64,000 bases of DNA from contig NZ_JAUKWQ010000004.1 of NCBI RefSeq assembly GCF_030504645.1, positions 186,001-250,000 of the forward strand. The letters run 5' to 3'. Numbering within the stretch: position 1 is the first letter of the stretch; each line of letters begins with the position of its first letter. The notes beneath the pieces were generated by a model, which was not told the origin of the DNA, did not search any database, and was given only the letters and a program-made list of their open reading frames with translations. Made by a program: the position numbers and the translations under genes. Below, in pieces: positions 34,377 through 43,421 of the stretch. Origin of the DNA: Rhizobium oryzicola (GTDB lineage: Bacteria > Pseudomonadota > Alphaproteobacteria > Rhizobiales > Rhizobiaceae).

Positions 34377-35873
34377 ATGGAGGAACAACCACTTCTGGAA
34401 TTCCGTCGAATTTCCAAGGAATTCGGCGGCACCAAGGCCCTGACCGATGTTTCGCTGGAGATCCGGCCGGGTGAGATCCTGGCGCTTCTCGGCGAGAATG
34501 GCGCAGGCAAGTCCACACTTATCAAGACGCTGGCAGGCATCTACAAACCCGAAACAGGTCAGATCCTGTTTCGTGGCCTGCCCTATCAGCATCATCCGCC
34601 GCAGCCGCAGGAGCGGCAGCCGGTTGCCTTCATCCATCAAGATCTCGGCCTTATCGAATGGATGACTGTTGGCGAGAATGTCGGTCTCGCGCAAGGCTAT
34701 TCCATGCGCAGGCGGCTGATCGACTGGCGCGGCACCGAGCGTCGCACGGCGGAAGCCCTGAAACTGGTCGGCTGCGATTTCGATCCGTCTACCCGCGTAC
34801 AGGATCTGACCCGCACGGAAAAATCCCTGGTCGCCATCGCCCGCGCGCTTGCCGTGGAAGCCGATGTTCTGGTGCTGGATGAGCCGACCGCCAGCCTTCC
34901 CGCCGATGAGGTTGAGCGTCTGTTTGCCGCCATCCGCCCTCTGAAGGAGCGCGGCGTTGCGATGATCTATGTCTCGCATCGGCTCGATGAAATCTTTCGT
35001 ATTGCAGACCGCGTGGCGGTACTGCGCGACGGCCGTCTGGTCGGGCAATCGCGCGTCAGCGACACCACCTCGGATGAACTGATCCGCATGATCGTTGGCC
35101 GCAAGGCAGACCAGTTGTTCGCCAAGGCGGAGAGCCGGCCTGGCGCACCGATCGTCAGCGTCCGCAACCTGATCTGCCGCGGCACTGGCCCTATTTCCTT
35201 CGATCTGAGGGAAGGGGAACTTCTCGGTCTCGTGGGTTTGCGCGGCGCGGGTCAGGAGCTTATCGGGCGCGCCCTGTTCGGGTGCGAGGCTTCCAGCGGG
35301 GAGGTGACCATTCGCGGTAAGGCGCCGGATCTTTCCAGCACCGTCACGGCGATTTCTTCCGGCATCGGGCTGATTGCTCGCGACCGCACGGAGGAGTCTG
35401 TCGCCATGTCTCTCAGCCTGCGGGAAAACACCTATCTCAATCCCAGCGCATCGGGCCGTAAGCTGTTCGACTTCCGATCGCCCGCGCGCGAGGCGGCGGA
35501 AGCCGCTGTTCTCGGCGACAAGGTGGGGCTGCGCCCAAATGACCAATCGCTTGCCATCGAAGCACTCTCCGGCGGCAATCAGCAGAAAGTGGTCGTGGGG
35601 CGCTGGCTCGCCACGGGCCGCAAGCTGCTGATTGCGGAAGACCCAACGGCCGGCGTCGATGTCGGCGCCAAGGCCGACATTTACCGGCTGATTGCCGCGG
35701 CGGTCGAAAGCGGGCTTGCGGTTCTCGTCATCTCCACGGACTTCGAGGAGATCGCCCACATCTGCCATCGCGCCCTTGTCTTTTCGCGCGGACGCATCGT
35801 TCGCGAACTCAACGGCGCGGAACTCACCACATCTGCCGTCATTGCTGCGGCCTCCGCTTCCGAAGCGGCCTGA
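34377..35873 (+). CDS. Ribose-type sugar ABC transporter ATPase (two NBDs)
   Basis: A 498-residue RbsA/MglA-like ATPase with two nucleotide-binding domains. The first has Walker A GENGAGKSTLIKTL (near residue 37) and Walker B VLVLDEPTASL. The second has the usual degenerate Walker A (GLRGAGQEL) but a good signature, LSGGNQQKVVVGRWL. ATG 34377 follows GGGAGGAG, and the 11-residue upstream extension is rejected. It opens the LacI-controlled importer operon. Confidence 0.9.
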   Translation: MEEQPLLEFRRISKEFGGTKALTDVSLEIRPGEILALLGENGAGKSTLIKTLAGIYKPETGQILFRGLPYQHHPPQPQERQPVAFIHQDLGLIEWMTVGENVGLAQGYSMRRRLIDWRGTERRTAEALKLVGCDFDPSTRVQDLTRTEKSLVAIARALAVEADVLVLDEPTASLPADEVERLFAAIRPLKERGVAMIYVSHRLDEIFRIADRVAVLRDGRLVGQSRVSDTTSDELIRMIVGRKADQLFAKAESRPGAPIVSVRNLICRGTGPISFDLREGELLGLVGLRGAGQELIGRALFGCEASSGEVTIRGKAPDLSSTVTAISSGIGLIARDRTEESVAMSLSLRENTYLNPSASGRKLFDFRSPAREAAEAAVLGDKVGLRPNDQSLAIEALSGGNQQKVVVGRWLATGRKLLIAEDPTAGVDVGAKADIYRLIAAAVESGLAVLVISTDFEEIAHICHRALVFSRGRIVRELNGAELTTSAVIAAASASEAA

Positions 35874-35888
35874 TCGGGAGGACATGAC

Positions 35889-36953
35889 ATGCAATCCATC
35901 CAATCCACCGCGCTGGAACCGACCAGGGCAGAGATGAAGAACCTGAGCCGCGCTGAGAAGTGGCTGCGCCTGCTGCCGGTTTATGGGCTGGTGATTCTGA
36001 CGGCGCTGCTGATCCTGTTCTTCTCGATCATCCTGCCGGATACGTTTCCGACGCTTCTGAACCTGCGCTCGATCATCGCCAACAAGACGATCATCGCGAT
36101 CCTGTCGCTGGCGGCGATGATCCCGATGGCGGCGGGACGCATCGATCTTACCATCGGCTACGGCATCGTGCTCTGGCACATCCTGGCGATCAGCCTGCAG
36201 ACCATGTTCCATCTGCCCTGGCCGGTCGCGGTGCTGATCGTGCTGGTGCTCGGTGCCGCGACAGGTTTCCTGAACGGTATTCTGGTGGAAGTCGCCAAGA
36301 TCGACAGCTTCATCGCCACGCTCGGCACCGGCACGGTCATCTATGCGCTTGCGCTGTGGCACACCGGCGGCCGCCAGATGATCGGCATGCTGCCGGATGG
36401 TTTCTACGCGCTGAACGGCACCATGATGTTCGGGCTGCCGATCACTGGCCTTTACGTGCTGGCTCTGGCAGTCGCCATGTGGATCGTTCTCGAATACATG
36501 CCGATCGGCCGCTATATCTATGCCATCGGCGCAAACCCGAAGGCAGCAGCCCTGAACGGTATTCCGGTTCGCCGTTTCGTCATCGGTGCTTTCGTCGCAT
36601 CTGGCACGTTGTCGGCGGTCGCGGGCGTCCTGCTCGCGTCCAAACTGCGCATTGGTCAGGCGAGCGTCGGGCTTGAATATTTGCTGCCTGCGCTGGTCGG
36701 CGCCTTCCTCGGCTCCACCACCATCAAGCCCGGCCGCGTCAATGTCTGGGGCACGATGATCGGCGTCATTATCCTTGCGGTCGGCATTGCCGGCATCCAG
36801 CAGCTAGGCGGCTCCTTCTTCGTCGAACCGCTGTTCAACGGCGTCACCCTTCTCGTTGCCATCGGCATTGCCGGCTATGCGCAGCGCCGCCGGGGTATTG
36901 CCAAGTCAGCCCGGCCTGCCGCTGCGCCCACGGAGAGTTCGAAAGCAAACTGA
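35889..36953 (+). CDS. Ribose-type sugar ABC transporter permease
   Basis: A 354-residue RbsC-like permease with eight to ten membrane segments and the family motif IGANPKAAALNGIPVRRFVIGAFVASG near residue 217. GGGAGG precedes the start. An ATG five bases upstream is in another frame. It is the only permease of the operon, so it should act as a homodimer, as in ribose-type systems. Confidence 0.9.
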   Translation: MQSIQSTALEPTRAEMKNLSRAEKWLRLLPVYGLVILTALLILFFSIILPDTFPTLLNLRSIIANKTIIAILSLAAMIPMAAGRIDLTIGYGIVLWHILAISLQTMFHLPWPVAVLIVLVLGAATGFLNGILVEVAKIDSFIATLGTGTVIYALALWHTGGRQMIGMLPDGFYALNGTMMFGLPITGLYVLALAVAMWIVLEYMPIGRYIYAIGANPKAAALNGIPVRRFVIGAFVASGTLSAVAGVLLASKLRIGQASVGLEYLLPALVGAFLGSTTIKPGRVNVWGTMIGVIILAVGIAGIQQLGGSFFVEPLFNGVTLLVAIGIAGYAQRRRGIAKSARPAAAPTESSKAN

Positions 36954-36989
36954 TTTTCAGCATTCGTGTTTCATACGGGAGGAAAGAAG

Positions 36990-38087
36990 ATGAAACGCAG
37001 ACATTTCATGATTTCGACGGCGATGGTGCTGGGGGCACTGTTATCCGCACCGGCCTTTGCCGATGCTCTTGGCGATGCCAAGGCGATCGTGGCCAAATAT
37101 GCCAGCCGCGTGGAGAAATGGGATGGCCCGACCACGGGACCCAAAGCGCAGACGGGCAAGAAGATCGTCATCGTCGCCGCCGACATGAAGAATGGCGGTA
37201 TCCTCGGCGTGGTCAACGGCATCCAGGAAGCGGCCAAGGCCGTGGGCTGGACCGTGACGGTGCTGGATAGCGGCGGCTCGATTGATGGGCGTACCGCAGC
37301 CTTCGGCCAGGCCATGACCCTGAAGCCGGATGGCATCATCATCAACGGCTTCGATGCCGTCGAGCAGAAGCCTGCCATGGAAGCCGCCAAGAATGCCAAG
37401 ATCCCGATGGTCTCCTGGCATGCAGCCTCCGCCGTCGGTCCGGTGCCGGAAGTTGGCGTTTTCGCAAACGTCACGACGGACGCGATGGAAGTCTCGCGCG
37501 CAGCGGCCAATTATGCCTTTGTGGATGCTGGCGGAAAGCCGGGTGTGATCATCTTCACGGATTCGACCTATGCGATTGCGATTGCCAAGGCCGACCGCAT
37601 GAAGCAGGAAATCGAAAAGCTGGGCGGCACCGTGCTGGAATATGTCGATACGCCGATTGCCGAAACGTCCCAGCGCATGCCGCAGCTGACGACCGCGCTG
37701 CTGCAGAAATACGGTGCAAAGTGGACGCATTCGCTGGCGATCAACGACATCTATTTCGACTTCATGGGCCCATCGCTCGCCTCTGCCGGCATTGCCGGTG
37801 ATGGCGCACCGAAGAGCGTTGCCGCAGGCGATGGCTCGGAAGGCGCCTACCAGCGCATCCGCGCCAAGCAGTATCAGGCCGTGACCGTGGCCGAACCGCT
37901 CAACCTGCAGGGTTGGCAGCTGGTTGATGAGCTGAACCGAGCTCTCGCCGGTGAAAAATGGTCCGGCTATGTCTCGCCGCTGCATGTGGTAACCACCCAG
38001 AATGTCGAATTCGATGGCGGACCGAAGAACACGTTCGACCCGGACAACGGCTATCGCGACGCCTACAAAAAGATCTGGGGCAAGTAA
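36990..38087 (+). CDS. Ribose-type sugar ABC transporter binding protein
   Basis: A 365-residue periplasmic binding protein of the RbsB/LacI-fold class. The signal peptide MKRRHFMISTAMVLGALLSAPAFAD is cut near residue 25. Sugar-contact regions are suggested by MKNGGILGVVNGIQEAAKAVGW and PDGIIINGFDAVEQKPAMEAA. ATG 36990 follows GGGAGG. Gene order ATPase-permease-binding protein differs from the usual binding-protein-first order. Ligand unknown; the linked genes suggest a sugar, sugar acid or its ester. Confidence 0.88.
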   Translation: MKRRHFMISTAMVLGALLSAPAFADALGDAKAIVAKYASRVEKWDGPTTGPKAQTGKKIVIVAADMKNGGILGVVNGIQEAAKAVGWTVTVLDSGGSIDGRTAAFGQAMTLKPDGIIINGFDAVEQKPAMEAAKNAKIPMVSWHAASAVGPVPEVGVFANVTTDAMEVSRAAANYAFVDAGGKPGVIIFTDSTYAIAIAKADRMKQEIEKLGGTVLEYVDTPIAETSQRMPQLTTALLQKYGAKWTHSLAINDIYFDFMGPSLASAGIAGDGAPKSVAAGDGSEGAYQRIRAKQYQAVTVAEPLNLQGWQLVDELNRALAGEKWSGYVSPLHVVTTQNVEFDGGPKNTFDPDNGYRDAYKKIWGK

Positions 38088-38114
38088 CCTGCACACTTTC
38101 ACTCAATGCTTGGG

Positions 38115-38146
38115 GGCGCGGCGAAAGCCGCGCCTCTATCTGTTTC
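38115..38146 (+). terminator. GAAA-tetraloop hairpin after the sugar binding protein
   Basis: GGCGCGGC (38115-38122) and GCCGCGCC (38127-38134) form an 8-bp stem closed by GAAA. The tail is only partly T-rich, so termination may be incomplete and allow some read-through into the esterase gene. Confidence 0.55.
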
Positions 38147-38264
38147 GGGAGACGAGCTTTCCCGTTCAACTGAAGGTGACCAGACACCTTCCGATCGGTC
38201 ATTGCCGACGGCCGGGAATGACCTAAATCTTGCCGCTGTATTTCGTTTCGAAGCGGGAAGTTTC

Positions 38265-39182
38265 ATGTGCCGCACATTGCTACGGCTGCCATTCACCATC
38301 CTCCTCTCTCTCTTCGGCTTTTCAGCCGCGCAAGCCGATGAACTTCTGAGCTACAAGTGGCAGGGTGTCGATCGCACCGCCATTTTGCATGTTCCAAAGG
38401 GTCTGGAGGGGCAACCTGCTCCGGTGGTCATCGTGATGTATGGTTCCGGCGACAAGGCCGCCAACTTCCAGAAGAATAGCGGCGCCGACGTAGTGGCCGA
38501 CAGCGAGAACTTCATCACGCTCTATCCGGAAGCGATCGATGGTGCCTGGAACATCCGTGCCAAAAGGCCGGTCATCAACGGCGAGCCCGTCGATGATGTC
38601 GGCTTCTTCCGCACCATGCTGGATGATCTCGTGAACCGGAATATTGCCGACGAGAAACGGATCTATGCCACCGGTTTCTCCTTCGGCGCGCTGATGAGCT
38701 ATACGCTCGCCTGCTCGCTGCCGGACAGGATTGCCGCCATCGCTCCCGTTGCGAGCGCCATGAACGAATCCCAGGTCGAAAACTGCAAGCCCGGTCATCC
38801 TAAGCCTGTCATGATGATCAATGGCACAAGCGATGATGTGCAGCTTTACGATGGCTATATCCGCTCCTTCGGTCGCCTGACCTCCGTGCCGGAAACAACC
38901 GAGTACTGGCGGCGCATCAACAGCTGCACCGGGGTTGGCGTGACACCGCTACCGCATCTCAACCCGCACGACCTGACGCGGGCCAGCCTGTTCCAGTGGT
39001 CGGGCTGCGCGCCGGGCAAGGCCGTTCAGCTGTATCGCATCGAAAACGGCGGGCATTGCTGGCCGCGTCTCGCATCCGCTAACAATGAGACCGAGGACGA
39101 GCCGCGTTTCGGTGGATGCAGCAATGATATTGAAGCGACCGAAGAAGCCTGGAAGTTCTTCAAGCAGTTCCGCGTGGACTGA
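38265..39182 (+). CDS. Secreted polyhydroxybutyrate-depolymerase/feruloyl-esterase-like hydrolase
   Basis: A 305-residue alpha/beta hydrolase of the LpqC/PHB-depolymerase family. It has a signal peptide (MCRTLLRLPFTILLSLFGFSAAQAD), the nucleophile elbow GFSFG (near residue 140) and a catalytic His in ENGGHCWPR near the C-terminus. I start at ATG 38265 because the signal peptide begins there; the longer frame covers the terminator. Family members cleave polyester, acetyl-xylan or feruloyl esters. Beside a sugar importer it may release a sugar from an ester, but the substrate is not evident. Confidence 0.75.
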   Translation: MCRTLLRLPFTILLSLFGFSAAQADELLSYKWQGVDRTAILHVPKGLEGQPAPVVIVMYGSGDKAANFQKNSGADVVADSENFITLYPEAIDGAWNIRAKRPVINGEPVDDVGFFRTMLDDLVNRNIADEKRIYATGFSFGALMSYTLACSLPDRIAAIAPVASAMNESQVENCKPGHPKPVMMINGTSDDVQLYDGYIRSFGRLTSVPETTEYWRRINSCTGVGVTPLPHLNPHDLTRASLFQWSGCAPGKAVQLYRIENGGHCWPRLASANNETEDEPRFGGCSNDIEATEEAWKFFKQFRVD

Positions 39183-39209
39183 CCACGGGCTGCAACCGAA
39201 ACATCCTAC

Positions 39210-40223
39210 TTACCGCGTGCTTTCGCGCACCATCAGTTCCGGCTGGATGGTCACGTGGCCGGCATCGCTGACGCCTTCGAGCAGTTCGAGAATGAGCTGG
39301 CCGGTGCGGCGACCGATCTCGCGGGCCTTGGCGTCGATGGTGGTCAGCGTCGGCACGCAGATGCCGCCGATCTCATAATCGCCGAAACCGGCCAGTGCGA
39401 TATCGTGAGGCACCGCCACACCACGGCGCTGGCACTCGGTCAAGGCGCCGAAGGCCGAGAGATCCGAGACGCAGATGACGGCTTCCGTGTCGGGAAATTC
39501 AGTCAGCAGCCGGGCCATGGCGTTTGCACCCTCGCGCATGGAAATCGGCGGTGGGCCTGCCGCGATCAGCCGATCCGTTTCAAGCCCATGCGCCTTCATC
39601 GCGCCAAGGAAGCCCATGCGACGATCGCTGCCGCGCGTATCGCGACCCGCATCACCGCCGATGAAGGCTATTCTGCGATAACCGACGCGCACGAAGTGAT
39701 CGACCATGCCACGCACCGCGTCCGCATTGGAGAAACCGACATAATGGCCGATCGGGCTTGCAGGTTTGTCCCAGGTCTCGATCACGGGAATGCGGGCGTT
39801 TTCCAGGAGCTTGCGGCCGCGCGGCGTATGCTTGCCTCCCGTCACCACAATCGCTTCCGGCTTGCGTCTGAGCAGCTGCTCGATCAGCCGCTCCTCCTCC
39901 TGCATGTCGTAATTGGTATAACCCAGCAGGATCTGCATGTTGCGCGCCGCAAGCGCATCGGAAAGACCGCCCACCGTATCGGCAAAGTTTGCGTTGTTGA
40001 TGGATGGAATGGTGACGGCGACAAAATCCGAACGCTGCGAGCGCAGGTTGGAAGCGGTCGAATCGAACACATAGCCGAGATCTTCCGCCGCCTGCAGAAT
40101 GGCTTGGCGGGTTTCCGCGCTGATCAAACTGTCTGTCTTGAAGGCGCGCGAGACCGTCATGGGTGAAACCCCTGTTACCCGGGCGATGTCGGCCATGGTC
40201 GGAGGTTTGCGGATCTGGCTCAT
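39210..40223 (-). CDS. LacI-family transcriptional regulator
   Basis: A 337-residue LacI-type regulator with the N-terminal helix-turn-helix PTMADIARVTGVSPMTVSRAF and a periplasmic-binding-protein-like effector domain (VTIPSINNANFADTVGGLSDAL, IGGDAGRDTRGSDRRMGF). A near-perfect copy of its presumed operator lies 13 bases upstream (40236-40249), so it is probably autoregulated. Most genes from 34377 to 45865 carry the same site in their promoters. The effector should be a sugar or sugar acid taken up by the importer. Confidence 0.9.
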   Translation of the reverse strand: MSQIRKPPTMADIARVTGVSPMTVSRAFKTDSLISAETRQAILQAAEDLGYVFDSTASNLRSQRSDFVAVTIPSINNANFADTVGGLSDALAARNMQILLGYTNYDMQEEERLIEQLLRRKPEAIVVTGGKHTPRGRKLLENARIPVIETWDKPASPIGHYVGFSNADAVRGMVDHFVRVGYRRIAFIGGDAGRDTRGSDRRMGFLGAMKAHGLETDRLIAAGPPPISMREGANAMARLLTEFPDTEAVICVSDLSAFGALTECQRRGVAVPHDIALAGFGDYEIGGICVPTLTTIDAKAREIGRRTGQLILELLEGVSDAGHVTIQPELMVRESTR

Positions 40224-40235
40224 GAAGGGCTACGT

Positions 40236-40249
40236 TGTTATCGATACCA
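40236..40249. promoter_or_regulatory. LacI-type operator, degenerate copy, before the lacI-like gene
   Basis: TGTTATCGATACCA differs by one base from the perfect palindrome at 34329 and 42407. Position just upstream of the regulator gene fits autoregulation. Confidence 0.7.
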
Positions 40250-40290
40250 CAGCCAGTAGAGCGTGTTTGAAGTGCTAATGCAAGGAAATA

Positions 40291-40325
40291 GGCCGGGGCG
40301 AAGCGGTCTCTCCACCGCCCTGGCC
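40291..40325 (-). terminator. Hairpin after the SDR/hydroxyacid dehydrogenase operon
   Basis: On the minus strand GGCCAGGGCG pairs with CGCCCCGGCC (one mismatch), with inner complementarity GGT/ACC. The tail is only weakly T-rich (TATTTCC). It sits just past the end of the small minus-strand gene at 40339. Confidence 0.4.
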
Positions 40326-40338
40326 TACCAAGTGCCGC

Positions 40339-40671
40339 TTACAGCGGAAATTCGTTGGCAAGGGTCACATGGTGATGGATACGGCCCTCGAAGAAACGGG
40401 AGAGGACTGACTCGGTAGCCGCCCGCGCTTGCGTCCGCACCGGACTTGCCAGCGCTGCATCCACCGCTGCCATATCCGGATAATTCACGGCCAGGATCAT
40501 CGGAAACTCCGGCGCGCCATCGTCGCGTGCTTCGGCAAAGGAGACGCGCACATCGAGCGCGCCGGGAAATTGCTTCCACTTCGGCAGGATTTCTTCGATG
40601 ACGGCGGCGCGGAAGGCTTCCGTCTGGCCGGGTTTGATCGATCCTTCGAACAAGGCGTAACGCGTGATCAT
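40339..40671 (-). CDS. Small EthD/dimeric alpha-beta barrel-like protein
   Basis: A 110-residue protein (MITRYALFEGSIKPGQ) with the length and alternating pattern of dimeric alpha-beta barrel (EthD or antibiotic-biosynthesis monooxygenase-like) proteins. The C-terminus is His-rich (RIHHHVTLAN). It overlaps the upstream dehydrogenase by four bases (ATGA) and so belongs to the SDR operon. No function can be assigned beyond a possible accessory role in the sugar-acid pathway. Confidence 0.65.
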   Translation of the reverse strand: MITRYALFEGSIKPGQTEAFRAAVIEEILPKWKQFPGALDVRVSFAEARDDGAPEFPMILAVNYPDMAAVDAALASPVRTQARAATESVLSRFFEGRIHHHVTLANEFPL

Positions 40672-41555
40672 TCCAAAATCTCCCTCTTCGCTCCCCTGAA
40701 ATATTCCATCAGCGCCGCCTGATCCTCGCCGCCCAGACCGGCGGCTGTCAGCATGCGGTGAACCTCGGCGCAGGTTGCCGTCAGCGGCATGGCCGTGTTG
40801 GTACGCCGCGCCAGATCCTGCGCGCCGTTCAGATCCTTCACCATGTTGTCGATGCGCCCTGTGCGCCGGTAATCCCGTGCCACATAGCGCGGCATATATT
40901 CCTGCAGGATAGCGCTGTCGGCACGGCCCCCTTTAAGCGCTTGCGGGATCTTGGCGGCATCTACCCCTGCATCGATAGCAAGCTGTGTAGCCTCCGCCAC
41001 CGCGAGGAAGTTCAATCCGCAAAGCACCTGGTTGATCAGCTTGGTCGTCTGTCCCGCTCCAACTGGCCCCATATGGGTGAAGTTGGTGGACACATGTTTC
41101 AGGATCTCATGGGCATCCGCCACATCCTGTTCTGCGCCACCTGCCATCAAGGTCAGCGCACCGATCAGCGCCTTCGGCGCCCCACCCGATAGCGGGCTAT
41201 CCACCCAGCGCAGACCTTTGTCAGCAGCGTCTGCAGCCAATTCCCGCGTCGCTTCGGGATCGATGGATGACATGTCGATGATGAGCGTGCCGTGTTTGGC
41301 GCCGGATGCAACGCCCTTTTCTCCGAAGACCGCGAGACGCACGATCTTCGGAGAGTTGAGGCTGAGGATGACGGCTTCGGATCGCGCTGCGGCATCGCCA
41401 GCACTTGCCGCCCCTTGCGCGCCACGTTTGACCAGCGCCGCCACCTTGGCCGGATCGGGATCGAACACACAAAGCGCAATACCCGTTTCCACCAGACGCT
41501 GCCCAATGGCGCCGCCCATGGCGCCGGCCCCGATCAGGGCAACCTTCCTGCTCAT
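40668..41555 (-). CDS. Beta-hydroxyacid dehydrogenase (GarR/HIBADH family)
   Basis: A 295-residue NAD(P)-dependent dehydrogenase with Rossmann motif VALIGAGAMGGAIG at the N-terminus, the substrate motif VDSPLSGGAPKALIG near residue 120 and the catalytic Lys in GAGQTTKLINQ near residue 170. ATG 41555 is eight bases after GGAGG, and the preceding ATG is too near. Relatives reduce tartronate semialdehyde or oxidise 3-hydroxyisobutyrate. In this regulon a sugar-acid-derived hydroxyacid is likely. Confidence 0.82.
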   Translation of the reverse strand: MSRKVALIGAGAMGGAIGQRLVETGIALCVFDPDPAKVAALVKRGAQGAASAGDAAARSEAVILSLNSPKIVRLAVFGEKGVASGAKHGTLIIDMSSIDPEATRELAADAADKGLRWVDSPLSGGAPKALIGALTLMAGGAEQDVADAHEILKHVSTNFTHMGPVGAGQTTKLINQVLCGLNFLAVAEATQLAIDAGVDAAKIPQALKGGRADSAILQEYMPRYVARDYRRTGRIDNMVKDLNGAQDLARRTNTAMPLTATCAEVHRMLTAAGLGGEDQAALMEYFRGAKREILE

Positions 41556-41601
41556 CCTCATCTCCTCCCGAACGGCGCAATGCGCCGGCTATGCCTTGCC
41601 G

Positions 41602-42360
41602 TTACAGCGAGACGGTAATCCCGCCATCGACGTAGAGAATGTGCCCGTTGACGAAGGACGAAGCATCTGAGGACAGATAGATGCAGGCGCCTACCAGTTC
41701 CTCGACCTTGCCCCAACGCCCCGCTGGCGTGCGCTTCTCCAGCCAGGAATTGAAGTTCGGATCGGCCATCAGCGCGGCATTCAGCGGCGTTTCGAAATAA
41801 CCGGGCGCGATGGCATTGCATTGCAGGCCATATTTCGCCCAGTCCGTCGCCATGCCCTTGGTGAGGTTGCCGACAGCGCCCTTCGTCATTGTGTAGGGCG
41901 CGATCGAGGGACGTGCGAGCGCCGTCTGCACGCTGGCGATATTGACGATCTTGCCGCGGCCACGCTTGATCATGTGGCGGGCGACCGCCTGGCCAACGTT
42001 GAACACGCTGGCGATATTGGTGCGCAGCAGCCGTTCGAAAGCGTCTTCCGGAAAGTCTTCCAGCGGCCCGCGATGCTGCATGCCCGCATTGTTGACGAGA
42101 ATATCGATCGCGCCGTGTTCCGCCTCATAGGCATCTACAGCAGCGCGCGCGGCGCCATGTTCCGTCACGTCGAAGGGCAGGAGTTCGACAGGAGACGCAA
42201 ACTGAGACGCCGCATCCTTGAGTTTCTTTTCATCACGCCCGTTGAGCACCACGGATGCGCCAGCATCCGCCAGACCCTTGGCCAGCGCAAGGCCGATGCC
42301 CTGCGACGAACCGGTGATGAGGGCGCGACGGCCCGTGAGATTGAAAAGGGTGAGCGACAT
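41602..42360 (-). CDS. SDR dehydrogenase, gluconate 5-dehydrogenase-like
   Basis: A 252-residue classical SDR with ITGSSQGIG (near residue 14), VNNAGMQHRG near 88 and catalytic Tyr-Lys in PYTMTKGAV. The opening FNLTGRRALITGSSQGIGLALA resembles IdnO/gluconate 5-dehydrogenase, which reduces 5-keto-gluconate to gluconate. ATG 42360 follows GGAGG. The L-idonate 5-dehydrogenase-like gene in the same regulon would supply 5-keto-gluconate, supporting this role. Confidence 0.8.
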   Translation of the reverse strand: MSLTLFNLTGRRALITGSSQGIGLALAKGLADAGASVVLNGRDEKKLKDAASQFASPVELLPFDVTEHGAARAAVDAYEAEHGAIDILVNNAGMQHRGPLEDFPEDAFERLLRTNIASVFNVGQAVARHMIKRGRGKIVNIASVQTALARPSIAPYTMTKGAVGNLTKGMATDWAKYGLQCNAIAPGYFETPLNAALMADPNFNSWLEKRTPAGRWGKVEELVGACIYLSSDASSFVNGHILYVDGGITVSL

Positions 42361-42406
42361 TGTTTCCTCCACTTTTTGTCTCGACAACCCCCCGACACAC
42401 TGTTTA

Positions 42407-42420
42407 TGTTATCGATAACA
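42407..42420. promoter_or_regulatory. LacI-type operator in the divergent SDR/hydroxyacid dehydrogenase promoter
   Basis: TGTTATCGATAACA is perfect and identical to the site at 34329. One operator between two divergent transcription units would control both. Confidence 0.8.
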
Positions 42421-42457
42421 TACACTGTCAAGGCGTTATCGCGGGAGGATAACAGAA

Positions 42458-43405
42458 ATGGCTCGACCGGGCATTTTGCAAATCGGTCCCTATCCACAAT
42501 GGGATGAGGAGCCGCTGAATGCGGCTTTCGACGTTCACCGATATTTCGAAGCGGAGGACAAACAGACATTTCTCGAAAACGTAGGCCCCGGCGTTCGCGG
42601 CATTGCCACGCGCGGGGAACTCGGGGCGTCCCGTGCCCTGATCGAAGCCTGCCCCAACCTTGAGATCATCTCCGTCTATGGCGTCGGCTTCGATGCGGTG
42701 GATCTTGCTGCCGCCCGCGAGCGGGGCATTCGCGTCACCAACACGCCTGATGTGCTGACCAATGACGTGGCGGATCTGGGCGTTGCCATGATGCTCGTGC
42801 AGTCACGCGGCATGATCGGCGCTGAAACATGGGTCCGCGATGGCAGCTGGGCGGCAAAGGGGCTTTATCCGTTGAAGCGTCGGGTCTGGGGCAGGCGCGC
42901 CGGCATTCTCGGCCTTGGCCGTATCGGCTTCGAGGTCGCCAAGCGCCTCAAGGGCTTCGACATGCAAATCGCCTACTCGGATGTGGGACCAAAATCTTAT
43001 GCTGAGGGGATGGAGTTCATTGCCGATCCTGTCAGCCTCGCACAACGATCCGACTTCCTGTTCGTGACGCTGGCGGCGTCCGCCGAGACCAGGCATATCG
43101 TCGGCCAGAATGTGATCGAGGCGCTTGGGCCGGAAGGCATGCTGATCAATATATCCCGTGCCTCCAACATTGATGAAGAGGAACTGCTGACGGCGCTGGA
43201 AACGGGCAAGCTCGGTTCGGCGGCGCTTGACGTGTTTGAGGGCGAACCCAAGCTCAATCCGCGTTTCTTGAAACTCGGTAATGTGCTGCTACAGCCGCAT
43301 CACGCTTCCGGCACAGTCGAAACCCGAAAGGCCATGGGGCAGTTGGTGCGGGACAATCTGACCGCCCATTTCTCGGGCGATCCGCTGCTGACCCCGGTTC
43401 TTTGA
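42458..43405 (+). CDS. D-isomer 2-hydroxyacid dehydrogenase (glyoxylate/hydroxypyruvate reductase-like)
   Basis: A 315-residue dehydrogenase with NAD motif GILGLGRIGFEVAKRL (near residue 150). Catalytic Arg is in INISRASNIDEE, Glu in FEGEPKLN and His in LLQPHHASGT. GGGAGGA precedes the ATG. It resembles glyoxylate/hydroxypyruvate reductases and 2-ketogluconate reductases. The latter would fit a sugar-acid regulon but is only inferred. Confidence 0.83.
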   Translation: MARPGILQIGPYPQWDEEPLNAAFDVHRYFEAEDKQTFLENVGPGVRGIATRGELGASRALIEACPNLEIISVYGVGFDAVDLAAARERGIRVTNTPDVLTNDVADLGVAMMLVQSRGMIGAETWVRDGSWAAKGLYPLKRRVWGRRAGILGLGRIGFEVAKRLKGFDMQIAYSDVGPKSYAEGMEFIADPVSLAQRSDFLFVTLAASAETRHIVGQNVIEALGPEGMLINISRASNIDEEELLTALETGKLGSAALDVFEGEPKLNPRFLKLGNVLLQPHHASGTVETRKAMGQLVRDNLTAHFSGDPLLTPVL

Positions 43406-43421
43406 CAAGGAGATCATTGCC

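Noticed and set aside
34353..36362. Long open frame (669 codons) on the minus strand
   Set aside because: It lies entirely antisense to the ABC ATPase and permease, shows no recognisable domain and reflects the high GC bias of those genes.
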